Positions 14,110-29,111 are shown, counted from the stretch's first letter. The stretch: DNA of 64,000 nt from Piromyces finnis (GCA_002104945.1 MCFH01000008.1:364501-428500), one strand, 5' to 3'. Made by a program: numbers and translations. The notes: generated from the letters alone by a model not told the origin.

Positions 14110-17100
14110 TTTGAATTAAATTTTAATAATAATAATTATTTATTTACAAAAGGATTATTAATAAATTTACAAAAACAATAGTTTTTTTTTTTTTCTTTTT
14201 AAAAAAAATATTATATTATATTATATTATAAATATATAATAATGAAATTTAAAAAAAAAGAAAATTAGTTTGATATTTATACAAAAATTGTTATTTATTA
14301 CTTCTTTAATTTCTTTTACTAATTTTAACTTTATTTAACCATTAATGTTTTATTTTAATTAATTTAAATTTAATATTAAAAATGCATTTTACTATAATTG
14401 TTGATGTTACACGAAACATATTCTGGTATATTAAATCTTTTCCATCTTTTATTTTTAAAACTTTATATGTTAAATAAATGTTTTAGAAATGCTATTATAA
14501 AAAAAAATGAAAATAAAATTTATTCATCATTTAATTATTATTTGATTATTATCATTTCATTTTTAAAATAACGTATAAGAATTAGTTTATTCAATATAAT
14601 TAAAAACTTTTTTTTTATTCGTTGTATTTTTAATAATTTTTTTACATGAATTAAAATTCGATTTTAAAAATAATCTCATTTATTAGTATTTTAAAAAAAA
14701 AGGCGTTCTTAATTTAAATAGATTAATTAAAAATTATTAATCTTACTATTTTTATTCTAATTATGTGATACAAAAGTTTAAAGATTAATAAAATATAATA
14801 AAAAAGAAAAAAGAAAAAAGAATTTTAAAATGTTTTATTAATTGTATTTTCATTAATAATTTACTTTTTAATTTTTTATATTAAAAAAAATGACCGTAAT
14901 TATACAAATATAAAACATTTAAATAAAAAATTAAATAAATACTATTATAAATTAATAATTAAACTTTTTATTATTAAAGTAATGATTGGTTGAAGTATTA
15001 ATTTTTAAAAGATAAATAAAATAGAATCTTGGATTATTACATTCTACCATTATTAATTATTATTTAATTTATTAAATTAGAAATGTTTTAGCAATGTTTT
15101 AAAAGTTATTAAGTTATTAAGATATAATAATAATAATTAAAACTTTTTGAATTTTCTATTATATTATGGGTATAGCGTCTCATTATTATGGTATTTGAGT
15201 GGTTAAAAAAGAATTAAATAATAAAATGTCAACAATAAAAGTAATAATAATAAAAAGAATCAATTGATCGATAAAAAAAAAAAGATAAACTAATACTTTT
15301 TCAAGTATTATATTTGTTTGTTTATTTTTATTTATATAATAAGTACACAAAGCACAAACAATTTTTTAATTATTAAAAATGGCTAATGATGATATAAAAC
15401 ACGACCGTTTTTCGTATTACCTCAATATTTAATAGGATAAAAAAAAATATATACTAATTTTATAATTATTTTTATTTTATGAGAAAAGTTTTTATTATTG
15501 TTATTATTACTCTACATAGTGGATTTTGAGTAAAATTATTTTGAGTATAATTGAATTAACAAAATGTGGATATAAAAAAATAGACTACTAGAGGTAGAAT
15601 ATGGAAAATTTTATAACACAGAAAACATTATAATAAAAAAAGTCCTTCCCAATAAAGAAATAAAATCTTTCCTTTTTTTTAAAAAAATAGCATTATAACA
15701 CTTTTTAATAACTTTCTTTTATATAAAGTAAAAAAAAATAATAATAATTATTTGACATAACTTTATACATATTCTAGAAATACTATAAAATTAATTATCA
15801 AAATCGCTTATTATCAAATAATAATTTTTTTTAATTTAAAATAAAACATGTTTTTTTCTTTCTTTTAATTAATATTGTAAATTTTATATTAAAATTTTAA
15901 AATATATATAAATATTTTTTATATCTTATATAGTTAATATTTAGTGGCTTGATTTTACAAAATAGTATTATTGTGTAATAAGTTTCTTTTATAGTAAAAA
16001 TAATATTTGTTATTACTACTTTCTCTTTATACAAAAACTACTACTTTGTTTTTTACCTTTTGTATTTATACAAAAATTATTCAGCAGTACAATATTATTC
16101 ATAATCTATATAGTTAACAGAGAATCTATTTTTATCTTTATTTTATATTATAATCATATTTTTTTTAAATAAAAAAAAGAATAAGTCATTTATAGAATTG
16201 AACCTATGAACATATTAATTTAATTAACTTTAGAATGATAAATAATGGTCATAAAGAAAAGCGTTATTTAAAAAATGATTTAAATCATTATACTTTTTTA
16301 TTAACTAAAAAAAATAAATAAAAAGGTTGCCATTTTTAGTGGGATACAATAATAAATAATGATTACCTAAAAGCACATAAAATAAACAATAGTAAAAATA
16401 TATAATGGGAAAAAATATATAAAATGATAATTTATTATTACTTATTTCGTAATAATATGCAAATTAAATAATAAATATAGTCAATGTAATGATAAAAAAT
16501 AATATTATACATCTTATTGAATGGGGAACAAAATAAGCATAATAATATAAAAAATTAACCAATATTTTTAAATGGCTAGATTAACAAATGAAATATTCAT
16601 TTTTAACATGTATTTGTGGCTTATGGTTAATAAACTATAAAGTTTTATACAATAATCTATTTAATGTATTTTATAGAACTTTTATCCTTTTTACAAATTC
16701 TCTGTTATAAATAGGCAAGACAACTTTATATGGCAAGATATTTTAATATCTATAGTAATAAACACGACTATATGATTATATAGTTTTTAAAAAGAATATT
16801 TAAAAAAATTATTATAATCTATGTTCTATCTTAGTATGATAAATAATTATTACAATAAAATTTGTTAAAGCCATTCTGCATATAAATATCCTAGTAATCA
16901 TCACCATCATCCTTTTTATTATTACTATTACTATTACTATTACTATTACTATTATTATAGCATCCAATAACATATTTATTAAAAATAAAAAATGTAAATA
17001 AGAAAAAAAAAAGAAAATAAAAAGAATATCTTTTATTTTTATATATATATATATATTATTATTGTGAAGTAAAAAAAAATTTATTTTAAAGAAAAGGGTT

Positions 17101-18375
17101 AGAATTTAATCGCACAAGGTTAATTAAAAAAAAATATATTTATTATAGATAAAATATATACAATTATTTTCATTATACAAGACTCAAGTAACTTTAAAAA
17201 AAAAAAAAAAAAAGGAGAGTAAAAGAGAGAAATATTATTGTATATAATATATGATATTCATACTTTTCAATAATAATAACTATAAGAATATTATATTAAT
17301 TATTAAATAATAAAAATTATATTTTAATAAAATGATTAATATAACTTTTTTTTTTTTTCGATTTCATTAATTCATTAAATACATTATGCCTTAATATTTT
17401 TTTTTTTTTTTCCTTTTAAATGTATTATTTTGTGAGGATTAAAGAAAGCGACAATAATAATTTTTACTTTTAGAATATATACAAAACTCCGTTAATTTAA
17501 ATTATAAATAATTAATTTTTAAGAATAAAAAATGCCAGAAAATAAAAAAAAAAAAAAAAGATATAATTTGTAGTTCCATTTTATTTTTATTTAGTATACA
17601 ATATTTTACTGTTTTACTATGCCATTACTTGATATTAAATATTTTATTATACAACAACAAAAAAAAAAATTAAACTTGAAAACAATTTAAATAAATAATA
17701 TTTTAATATTTTCTTTCTTTACTTTATTGACTATCAAATGATTATAACTATCAGTAAAATTATTATTATTATTATTATTATTATTATTTTTTTTAAAAAA
17801 AAGCTAATATTAATATCAAATAAAATGATTAAAAGGTGTAGTTTTTTTTTTTTTTTTTTTTTACAAAACTTAAACATTTTAAAGTTTATTCTTTGTAATA
17901 TATTATAGTATAATGTAATTAAATGAAATCAAATTAAAAATTGAATTATTAATTAAAAATGGATAACCAATATAATATTGAATTTATTTTTAATTATTAG
18001 GGTCGTAAGAGTTAAAGTTTAAAGAATAATGGAAAAAAAAATTTTTTTAATCATTTGAAAGGAGATATTTTAATTATTAAAATAATGGTTCCATTAATTA
18101 TTATTAACATCATTTAATTCATTTAATCCATCCTTTCAATTATAAAAAGTATTAATTAATATTAATAAAAAAAAAGAAAAATAAAAAGATATTATTAAAT
18201 AAAACAAAATAAAGCAAATTATTTCCTTATTATTAAATTTTCATTTATTTATCTTTTTTTTTTTTTAAAAAAAAGATTTTTATTTCAGTTAACAGGTTAA
18301 AATATTCCCTTTAAAGAAAATACATCCTAACGCATATACCCAAAACATATTCAAATAAAATTTCATTATAATAAC
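14110..18375. other. Intergenic region, A+T-rich, no supported gene
   Basis: This lies between the divergently oriented CE4 gene and the eight-exon gene at 18376, so both promoters should be here. I see no exon-like stretch. Simple repeats include (ATTACT)n near 16919-16955 and (TTA)n near 17760-17788, besides long A and T runs. Confidence 0.6.
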
Positions 18376-19743
18376 ATGAAAATGAATAATAAAAAAAATC
18401 AAGGTATTAAGGATAATTCATTATTAAAAAACTATTATATATCATTAGTACTCTATATCATCTAAACAGTTTAATATTTAAAATTTTATACTAATTATAA
18501 AAAAAATTTATCATTAAAAGGAACTTTTAATGGAATGAGATCTGTTAGGTTTCCTCCTATAAAACAGACTTTGGTAGATTCAGGAACCTATGAACCACAA
18601 AAAGTATAATAGAAATAAAGAGTTTTTATTATTATTATTTTTTTTTTTAGATCCATAACTAATAATTGAATATATATATATATAGGTAAAGTATTTTAAT
18701 GATATGTTAGAAAATAAACCACATAGTATTCATGGTGTATGTGAAACCTTAGAAAATAGATTTAAAAGTTTAAAACAAAATCATGTAAGTTTTTTTTTTA
18801 AATCTACCATATTTCTTGTTATACAATGTTTTAATTAATAATTTATGTATTTATAATTTTATAGAATGTAGCACCATGTGATCATAATACTTCAACTGGA
18901 TTAATTTTAGATCCTCTTAAAGTTATTGATATGAGTAAAAAAAGTTCAAGATATAATTTTGATTCATCAGTATGCATTAAATTATTGATCATATAGATTA
19001 TCATATATATAACTGTTAAAATATATTTTATTATGTTAACTATTTTTTTTTTTTTTTGTTTTCTATATGTTATTCATTCCATCATTTACAAATAATAAAA
19101 GTCTACTACTCCACCACCAAGTAATATATTTCATATAATATAAAAAAAAATAATATTATTAAGAAAAAATATTTTATTTTTTGTAATATTCTAAATATAT
19201 ATAAATATACATTTATAGATGCATACGATGTTAATTATACTTCAGGTTGGATATATAAATTATGTTTATATTTTAAAATACTAACTTCCAATATAAATAA
19301 AATAATTATTAATAAATATATATATATATATATATATATAAATTTAATTTACAGGTCGTTATGCTTCAAATAATTATAAATTTCAATTATTAAAGTCAAA
19401 TGAAAATAAAGAGGTATAAAATTTATCAATAGAATATATAATTATTAATTCTATATATATATATTTATTTAATTTTATTTCCTATTTTTATGTTATTAAG
19501 ATATTTTATTTATTTTATATTTTCATTTAATATATAATTATTAATTCTTTTATTTTTTTTATGCATATATTTATTTGGTATCATCATTAATAGAGAGATG
19601 ATTTTAATAAAACACAATTAGATACCGTAAGACATTTATTGAAATTAGATAATATTTTTACGGATAAAAGAACATGTAGAAGAATAGCTCATTTTGCTCT
19701 TTACTTTCCTCAAAGACGTTTAAAAGAAAAACATGAAGAATAA
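18376..19743 (+). CDS. Unrecognised 189-residue protein encoded by eight small exons
   Basis: No single open frame shows this gene; I assembled it from exon-like segments with clean GT-AG junctions. The exons are 18376-18403, 18521-18603, 18686-18784, 18865-18969, 19102-19120, 19219-19245, 19355-19413 and 19594-19743 (stop). Phases agree throughout and the total is 570 nt, or 189 residues. Recognisable stretches are MRSVRFPPIKQTLVDSG near the start, LENKPHSIHGVCETLENRF, TSTGLILDPLKVIDMSKK, and a basic C-terminus with TDKRTCRRIAHFALYF and PQRRLKEKHEE. There is no signal peptide, membrane segment or domain I can name. Codon-like composition inside the exons contrasts with the A/T-only introns. 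A small soluble protein is likely, perhaps of the conserved type kept by flagellated lineages, but that is only a guess. Confidence 0.75.
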
Positions 19744-19825
19744 TTAATGACAAACAAATAAAACAAACAAACAAACAAAAACAACAACAATAATCAAATC
19801 ATCAAATCATAACTTATCTACAAAA

Positions 19826-19871
<46 letters not shown>

Positions 19872-20164
19872 TCTTTTTTTTTTTTTTTTTTTGAATTATT
19901 AAAATTAGAATTTATAAAAAAATAGAATAAGATACATTTTTTATAGTAATTACTTTTTTTTTTATTTATTTATTTAAAATTTTAGTTTCTATCTATTTTA
20001 CAACTAATACTTTGTATATTCAGCAATAAAAGAAATTTTTTTTTAAAATATGACTAAATAAAAGTTTTACATAAAAAAATTTTCATAATAATTATTCTAA
20101 TTTATATATAATATTATGTTGATAATAAAAAAATGGGAATTACTAATTTTTTAATAAAAACTCA

Positions 20165-20195
<31 letters not shown>

Positions 20196-23100
20196 AAACA
20201 TATAAAGGGAAAAATAATAAACACCGGAAATGAAAAATATTTAATCAAAAAGTATTAAACTTGATCATAATAAATAAAAGTGAGAATTGTTTAAAGAAAT
20301 TATTGGTTAAATTCTATATATATATATTTTTTTAAAGTTAATAAATAAATAAATAAATTAAGTAAAATAAAAACGAATAAATTTTTAGATGATATATAAC
20401 CATTTGAAAATATATAATAACAAAAGAGTTAAAATAAAAAGAATAACAAAAATAAAAAGATAACTATTTTATAGATTATAGATGATATTTTCTATGTATA
20501 ATTTTTATTCTTATGCTTTATAATGTATATTAATGTATATTACATTATATTTATATATAATTAATGTGTTTAAAACTGTTAAATTAAAAATTTCATATTC
20601 TTTATTTTTAAAAGAAGGTTGAATCTTATTTAATAATAAATCTATACAGAAAATTAAATTTTAAAAATATTATTTAATTTAATATTAAGCAATCATTTTT
20701 ATTGAAATAAAAATTAAATATCGATGGAACAAAAAAGAGGAAGACGAGTAAATTAGGTATTTATAGAAAGCAAGAAAAATGAAAACATTATTTGTTTTAT
20801 GATATAAAATGAGGAAAAAACATTATAAAATTATAGAAACAGAATAACAATCAAAATTTTAATTAATACTTAAACCTATAGTAATTTTAAACATTTTTAA
20901 TAAGTTGATAGTTGTTATATTGTTTATAATACATTAATACATCTATACATCTATATGTTATAATTAATAAATATATGCATATGGCATATGTATATATAAT
21001 GTATAGATATAGATGTATTTTACAAAATGCTTAATTCAATATATTAGATTACCAAAAATAAAAAACAAAAAACAAAAACAAAAAATGTAATATCATTATA
21101 GAAAAAAAAGATAGAAATGAATTTATATCAATCTATTACTCTCATCCGATTACTATTAATCTTTTTTTTTTTTTTTTAAAAAAACGTTATACATTTTTTA
21201 ATTTTAAATTTAATTATGAAACAATTAAAAATTTTTTTATATTAAATTTTAATAAGAATTAACTATTATTTGATAGATATTAACTCTTATTTTTTGTTCA
21301 TATTATTTCATTTCATGTCTATTTTAATTTTGCTTATAGTTATTTTAAAATGTTTGTTTTATTTTAAAGATATCTTAAAAATTAACTTAATAGAAATGTT
21401 TTAAAAAATATTATATATATATAATTTTTTTTAATAATAATTAACTCTTATTTTATAATAGGAAATCTTTTTTTTTTTATATAAAATTAAAGTTTTAAAA
21501 TACATCTTCATAATTAAAATTGTAAGAAAAAAATTTTACATTTTAATTAAGGAAAAAAGTTAAATATATAGATATATTAAAATATATTTAACTTTATATA
21601 AAAATTTTAAATTAAATTTAGGATGATGAAGAGAGGTTTTTATCCTTTTATTTTCATTAGAACTATTTAATAAAAACAAGTATTAGTACTAGTAAAAGAC
21701 ATTATTATTTTTAATTACTTTTTATTTCTTTATTAAATGAGCTTGGTTTTATTTCATTATAAATAATTCAAAAAAAAAAGTTTGCTTGTCATTTTCTATA
21801 TTGTCCATAATATACAAATTTTAATTTTTAATAAAAAAAGTTTTAATTTAATAAACATTTATTATAAAATAAACTTTGGAAAATTTTTAATTTCAATTTT
21901 ATTAATAATTAAAGTTCTTTATTTCTAACAAGTTTTATCTTACTATTATTGATGCTCTACCAACAAAAGTTCCATTATTATTTATTTTTTATTATTAATT
22001 AAAGTTGGTAACACAATTAATTTATTAATTTAAATAAAATGGAAATTTATTATAGAATAAAGTTCTTCTATTAATATAATAGATTTATTTAAGCTGGATT
22101 GGTTTAACAATAAATATAAAAAAATTATATATGAAAATAAATAATTATTTATATTATTATTAATTATTTATATTATTATTAATTATTTATATTATTATTA
22201 ATTATTTATATTATTAATAATATTTATTATAAATATATCATAGTCATTAAAGTTGCTAAAGTAAAAAAGTACAAAATAATAATAATAGTAATAATAATAT
22301 GATAAAGAATAGAATTATTAATTTATCATTATTAAATTATTGTAAATCTATTTTTCTTTTTATATATATATATATTATATATATTTATTATTAAAATCAT
22401 TGTTATATAATTATGCTATTATTTCCATAAATTTTTTAACATTTTTCTTTTTCTTTTTTTTCTTTTTATTATTTTTTATTTAAATAAGAATAAATAATAA
22501 TACTATGGAAAAAAAGTAAAAAAAAAATAATGATTTTTTTTTTAATATACTAAGCAATTAAAAGATTTTAGATTTTTTATTAATATTTGAACTGAAAAGT
22601 TATTCAAATATTTGATAATTTCATCTAAAACCTATTTATTACTATAATATAATAGTAAAAATAAATTAAAATTTAAAATATGAATTTTTAATAATTTATT
22701 TTTTTGATGCTTAAAATAATTAAACAGATTATTAAAAATTCAATTTTAAATCAATAAAATAATAAACAAATCAGAAAGAAAAAGAAAAGTAAATAAATAA
22801 AGTAACAATAGAAATAAAGTTTATAAACAAAAAAACTATTCAACAATAACATAAAATTTATTTCAATTATAAAAAATTACAAAAAAAATTAATAGAAGAA
22901 TACCATTTTAAATATTCATTTATAATTTATATTTAATATACATTTAAGTAAAATAGAAAAAGTAAAAGTATATATTTTGAACAGCATATATCAATTATGT
23001 CATTAAAAGTAGATTCCTTATATTAAATATAAATATATATACCATTTAATGTTGATGAGTATAAAATTTTATAGTTCAAGGAACATTTCAATTAATTAAA

Positions 23101-23217
23101 AAAAAAAAAACTTTTATATATTAATAATAAAAAAAAGAAAGATAATTGTAAAAGAAAAAACACAATTAAGTAAACATAACATCCATCATTCATTCACTTA
23201 TAGTATTCTTAAAAGTC
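19744..23217. other. Intergenic region, A+T-rich, no supported gene
   Basis: Between two plus-strand genes. It holds T/A runs, short ATT arrays and a 19-bp tandem repeat at about 22143-22216. I find no exon-like stretch with conserved-looking composition. Confidence 0.6.
22143..22216. repeat. 19-bp tandem repeat, nearly four copies
   Basis: The unit AATTATTTATATTATTATT repeats in register about 3.8 times without visible mismatches. Confidence 0.85.
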
Positions 23218-26200
23218 ATGAATTCATATATTTTTATACAATCAATAATAATTATATTTCATTTAATTATTAATGGCTATGGGCAAAATACAAATTTTAA
23301 TCTTCCAGAAATAAGTAAGTAGTATAAAATTTATTATCTTAAAAAAAATTAATTAAAAAAATTATTTAAATATTAAATATTTATCAATTTAATTATTTTA
23401 TTAATATTATATAAGAGTATTTTGATAAAGGTAAAGAAATAACTTTAGAGAATTTAGATAAAATAGATACCTTGAAAATAAATACCTTTTCACATTTTAT
23501 TGTTGGAGATGATAAAAATGAAAAAAATCCCCTAATATTAAGCTCACCACAAGATACCAACAGTATTGTTAAAGTTATGCTGGAAGCAATGCAGAAATTT
23601 ATTGAATTAAAAAAAAATATTTATGGGAAATTAGTAATATCAGATTGGGGGCAGGACGAAATTTGTACAGGTAACGACACTAATACATGTCCTTCTGTTG
23701 TTTTACAAGGAACGACAAACTTTCCATATCGATACACTAAAAATGAAGTTATCGCTCTAGATAACTATTTTGAAAATTATATGGTAAATAATTTTACCAT
23801 TTTTTCAACAAAGTTTATTAAACAGGCAGAATATGATTATTCTATTGATGGTAAATATATAGCAGTACCTTTAATTACTGATATACGTATTATGTATTTT
23901 AATCGTACGACATTTGATTCTGTTGGTTTAAGATATCCACCACCTTATAATGGTCGTACTAAATGGGATTGGAAAGAAATGGTCGATGATATTCAAAACA
24001 TAGACCAATATCTTAAAAATAATGGCATTGAAGATAAAAAAGTGTTTGATTTTAAAGGTCTTTATGATGAAGAAATGAAACTTTTTAGCATTATTTTAAG
24101 AAATTATGGTGTTCCAACAATATCGTCTGCTCAACGTTGTGGTTTTTGTGAAGAAACCTCTGAAAATGATATGATCATTAAAAATAATACGAAACAAGCT
24201 ATCAAGGAAGTTATCGAACCTTTATTTTCCATATATAAGAATAAAAATACTCAGAATTGGTGTGAAAGTCAAAATGCAGAATGGCTAAAAGATGATATTG
24301 AAGATTACATAAAATTAGATAAAATTGAATGTGATATGAGTGCACCCGACTCAACCTATGGAATTATATTTGGAAGTCCTCCTTCAATGTCTAATGTTGA
24401 CGTTATTACAAGTGAAGACAGGATGAAAAATAAAAAAAGTGATTTAGCTGTAGCTTTAGTTCCTGGAAGTTATTCATGTAAGTTATCATTTATATTCATA
24501 TTATTTAAATAATTTTCATATCTTATCAAAAGGAAATAGTTGAAAAAAAAATTGATAAAATAATCCTTGATGTTAATATATATATTTTTTAATATAAAAT
24601 ATAAAAATATTAAATCAAATGTATAGTTCTTGGAGGTTCTGGATTAATGATTTCTTCTAAAGTTAATAAAGAGAGACAAGATACAGCATGGGAATTTATT
24701 GTATTTCTCACATCACTCACAGAAAATAAATTTATAGAAAAAATAGGAGAAGGTGCGAATATGATATCACCCTATGAATCCCTTATAGAAGATAATGTTA
24801 ATAATCCTAAATGGAATATATACATTCAACAATTACGTAATTCATTACCTATATCTTATCCTCGTAGAACTTCTCAAAAATTTTACGAAATTGAAAAAAA
24901 CCATCCAGTGAGGAATATGTTTTTTGACATCCTTAAAGGAAAGACAGATATTGATAAAGCTATATTGCGTACATGCAAGACAATAAACTACTTTTTAGAA
25001 CCTGAATGTTCAATACAAAATTATAATTTTACACCAGATACAGAGTGTAAGAATAATAAAATGACAATAAAGCATTATAAATATATTAATGCAACTTGTC
25101 ATGGAATGATTGACATCAAAGATGAATCTGAAGTATACGTAGATTGTTACTATGAAAATTATGATACCCTTTATGGTATCATTGTTTTAGGTTTAGTTGT
25201 TGTGGGTATAACAGTTAGTGTTTGCTACATATCATTATTTACAGCTTATCGTAAAGCCGACCCAATTAGAAAAGCAAGTTATTGGTTTTCTGTTATTATT
25301 GTTGTGGGGTCAATTTTTATGTATTTATCTGTTTTACTAGATATAGGATATCCAAATTATAACTTTTGCATTGCTAAAATTTGGTTAATGGTATTGGGTT
25401 TTGGATGCTCTTTAGGAGGATTAGTAGTTAAAGCCTATCGTATCTATTCTATTTTCAATAATCGTGATTTAAAACCGTTGGTTATTACAGATAAACAACT
25501 TTTCAAGTATTTTGGTATAATTATAGCCATTGAAATTGTATGCCTTTTAATATGGACAAGATTATACCAAGGAAATTCTTTATTCCGATTAGCAAGTGAT
25601 TTAATTAAAACCACTTTAAAAGATAATGCTAATGACAACGTAATTTCAAGTGAATTTAACATTAATATAGAATATTGCCCTGCGTTTAATGATATCCACA
25701 CCACTATATTAATTTATGGTTTTAATTGTATTCTCATTTTAATTGGTTGCTTTTTATCCATTAAAACTTGGTCTATACCACAAATGTACTCTGAAACCAA
25801 GTTTATGGGAAGTACAATTTTTATGATTGGTTTTGTTGTGTTAGTATGCGTACCAACCATCAATTCATTTTCGGTTACAGAGATAAAAAATAGATTTATT
25901 TTATCTTCACTTGCGATATGCTTTACTTGTTTCTTGGGAGCGAGTGTTTTTTGTATCCCAAAAATCTATAATTCTTATTTATTTTTTAAACAAGATTATT
26001 ATAAGCAAACCATGGAACAAAACTCCAATTCATTGGATTACTCTACTAACAATAATGGTCAAATTAAATTTATGTTGGAAAATAACAATAGCTTAATGTA
26101 TAAGAATCGTAGTAAAAGCAATCCATATAATGGAAATTCTAATGTACTTTCAAATGAAACAATCAATAGGGCTGCAGCTATGGGTAATACTTTAATTGAT

Positions 26201-26365
26201 GGTAATATGCTAGGTATTAATTCAAAGATCAATCCAGGCTTTTCAATACTAAATTCTGAATTAAATTCATCTTCTATATATCATAAACGTATATCTCGAT
26301 GTAGAATTTATAATAATGAATTACAATGTCCAGATTGTGGATGTGTTTTTGAAGTTACAGATTAA
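23218..26365 (+). CDS. Class C-type 7TM receptor fused to a bacterial-type solute-binding domain
   Basis: Three exons (23218-23314, 23416-24477, 24627-26365) give 965 residues. A signal peptide (about 1-24) is followed by a family 1 extracellular solute-binding domain at about 50-540. Typical features there are VPLITDIRIMYFNRTTFDSV, the TKWDWKEMVDDIQ segment, and ALVPGSYSFLGGSGLMISSK, which spans the second intron. A cysteine-containing stalk leads to seven hydrophobic helices at about 569-840, ordered as in 7tm_3 receptors; helix 3 ends in GGLVVKAYRIYSIF. The cytoplasmic tail (about 125 residues) is Asn/Ser-rich and ends with an unusual CPDCGC cysteine cluster. Family knowledge: GABA-B-like receptors couple to G proteins, and gut fungi are known for receptors with such sugar- or substrate-binding ectodomains. 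Sensing of plant-derived solutes is the natural inference; the ligand is unknown. Confidence 0.88.
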
Positions 26366-29111
26366 ATTTATTTCTCACTTTTATCATACTATTATTATTA
26401 ACATTTCAATAGATTTTTTTTTTTTTTTATATCAATGATAATAATAATAGTATTTTTTTAATCTACACATCTATATTTAAGATAAAAAAAAATTTAAAAA
26501 ATAATATAATATTTAAATCTACAAAGAAAAAAAAAAAAAACAAATAAATATTTTAAACCTATTATAAAATCAATAATTTTAATACATAATATATTCACCC
26601 TTTTTTTTATTCTTTTTTTATAAATTACTTGGTAAATAGTTTTTTTTTTTTTTAAAAAAAATAATTTTTATTTTAATTTTTGTTTATAAAAAAAAAAAAA
26701 AAAACATAATGTAATTAAATATAATAACTGTTTTTTACAATAATTAATAATACCAATAATTAAATTTTAAAAGTATATAGTTATACCTATATTTTATAAT
26801 ACAAAATTTATAAAAATAAATAATAAATAATAAATTAATAAATGTAAATCGTTAATATTGTATTAAATAGTATTATACATATAATATATTTTTCAATATT
26901 AATTGTATATATATGAAAAAAAAAAAAAAAAGAAACGAGATATTTTACTATCATCATTTCTTTTTCCCTTTTTTTTGCTGTATAAGTTTTTAAAGAATAG
27001 ACAAAAAAATTTAGGTATTTAAATCAAAATGCAAAAAAAAAAAAGTATATAATTAAAAAAAATTTTAATTATTTAGTTGCCGTTTTAATTTAAATTAATT
27101 ATAATGTAATATACGTTTTTTTTAAAACAAAATTATATATATATATATAGAAAAAAGTGACCGTAGTTTGGTTTCTTTTATAAACCTAAATAAAAAAAAA
27201 AAAAAAAAACTAATGTCATATAAAATAAAACTTAATTTCAAAGTATATACGTTTTCGGATAGACAAAAAAAAAAAAAAACCCTCTTCTTATAAAAAATAA
27301 AGGTAAAAGTGATATTTAAATTTATTAAATTTAAATTTATAAATAATTTTATATCCTATAATAGAGTTATAATTAAAAAAAATATATTTATTGTATAATG
27401 CCTTTTTTTTATTTATAATATAAATAAAAAATGATTATAATCTATTTTAATTTATCCTATATAATAACATACTATAAAAATATGTTTTTGAAATAAAAAA
27501 ATTGATTTTTATTTTTTTTATTTCTTATATAAATTAAATAATATAAATAAATCAAGTCTAGAGTTTAATTAATATAAAATTTAAAATCAAAATTTAAAGT
27601 ATAATTTTAATTAATTGTATTACAGTATCTTTAGTTTTATTGGATAAAAACATTCCATATTAAAATAGATACATTTTTAATATAAAAAACGGCAGTCAAA
27701 ATGATTTAAAAAAAGATTCAATCTTTAAGAAAAGCTATAATCTATAGTATAAAAAATAGTATTATTCTAATATTCTATTTTGTTTGATATGATTTTTTGT
27801 AATAAATAAAGAAGAAATCAAATAAGCTTTTTTAATGTATACTAATTATATTTATATACGGTAAAAAGATTTATTTTCCCTTAGATTTCCTTTTAATTTC
27901 GTTAACGGTAATTTAACTCTATAAATTAATTTAAGTGATTTTTTTAAATTCTCTATTTAGTATTATTATTAAAAAAGAATGAATGATGATAATTATTATT
28001 AAAATATAAATAAATAAAAACTTTTAAATTTTTAGTTTATTGGTAAACTATATATTAAAATTAATATATATAATTTAAATAATATGTAATTAAGAAAATA
28101 ATTCAATTATTAATATCATTAAATATAAACTTTATAAATAGTTTTAAATTAATTTATTAATTCAATTATGATTTGTGTAACACTAAATTTAATAGGAAAT
28201 AAGATTTTTATATTATTAGGTAAATAGTGCCATTTCTATTTAATTTATTATTTATTCTAATATACACAATAAACATATTATTTTAAATTAAATAACACAT
28301 TTTATAATGAATAAAAAAAAAAAGAAATAAAAAAAAAAATTTTTTTTATTTATTATTATTATTTATCCTCAATTATCGCCATCGACCATGATGAAAATAG
28401 AAAAAAATTAAATAGGGCCTAAATGACATCTAATTAATAAGAATATTAAAAATATTAAAATATTTAATAAATAAAATTACATTTTAATTAAATTATTATT
28501 AAATTAAATAAAAATTAATATTAAAAAAGAAAAGTTTTTTTTTTATTCCTTTTTTTTTTTTTTTTTTTTTTTATTTATACTATTGTGTGTAAAGATCTTA
28601 GAATTTTTTAATTACTTCATTTTTATAAAATATATATTTTATCCTAATAAGAAATATAAATAATTATATTTTAATTATTTTTTTTTCTTATTTTTAATTT
28701 AATTCTTGTATTATAATATTAATAATACTTTTGGAATGAATTAATTATAAAATTTTAATTTTTTCTTTCTTTGTATATATATACTATCTTTTTTTAAATT
28801 ATTAATTTAATACCTTATTTTGTAAAATTCAAATATACATATTTATATATATAATAGACAATATATTTCTTTCTATACGTAAGAAAAATACATAAAAAAG
28901 TTAAAAAAAAAAAGACATTCAATATAATAAATATATTAAATTCAAATAACTTTTTTATATAAAAAATATCTGTTATCTATAACTAGCTTTTCAACCAATA
29001 TAGATAAAGATATAACTTTTGTATAATATTTTTCTTTTTTCATTTTAAAAAAAAAATAAAAACAAAAAGACAAAAAAAATTATATATATAAACAAATAAT
29101 ACAATTGTAAA
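26366..29111. other. Intergenic region, A+T-rich, no supported gene
   Basis: Between the receptor and LRR genes, same direction. It contains poly-A and poly-T runs and a slightly less A/T-biased patch near 28364-28430 that shows no reading frame or RNA fold I can support. Confidence 0.6.

Noticed and set aside
15380-15433. Short frame beginning with ATG in the gap after the CE4 gene
   Set aside because: Only about 18 codons, no splice partners found, no similarity to anything recognisable.
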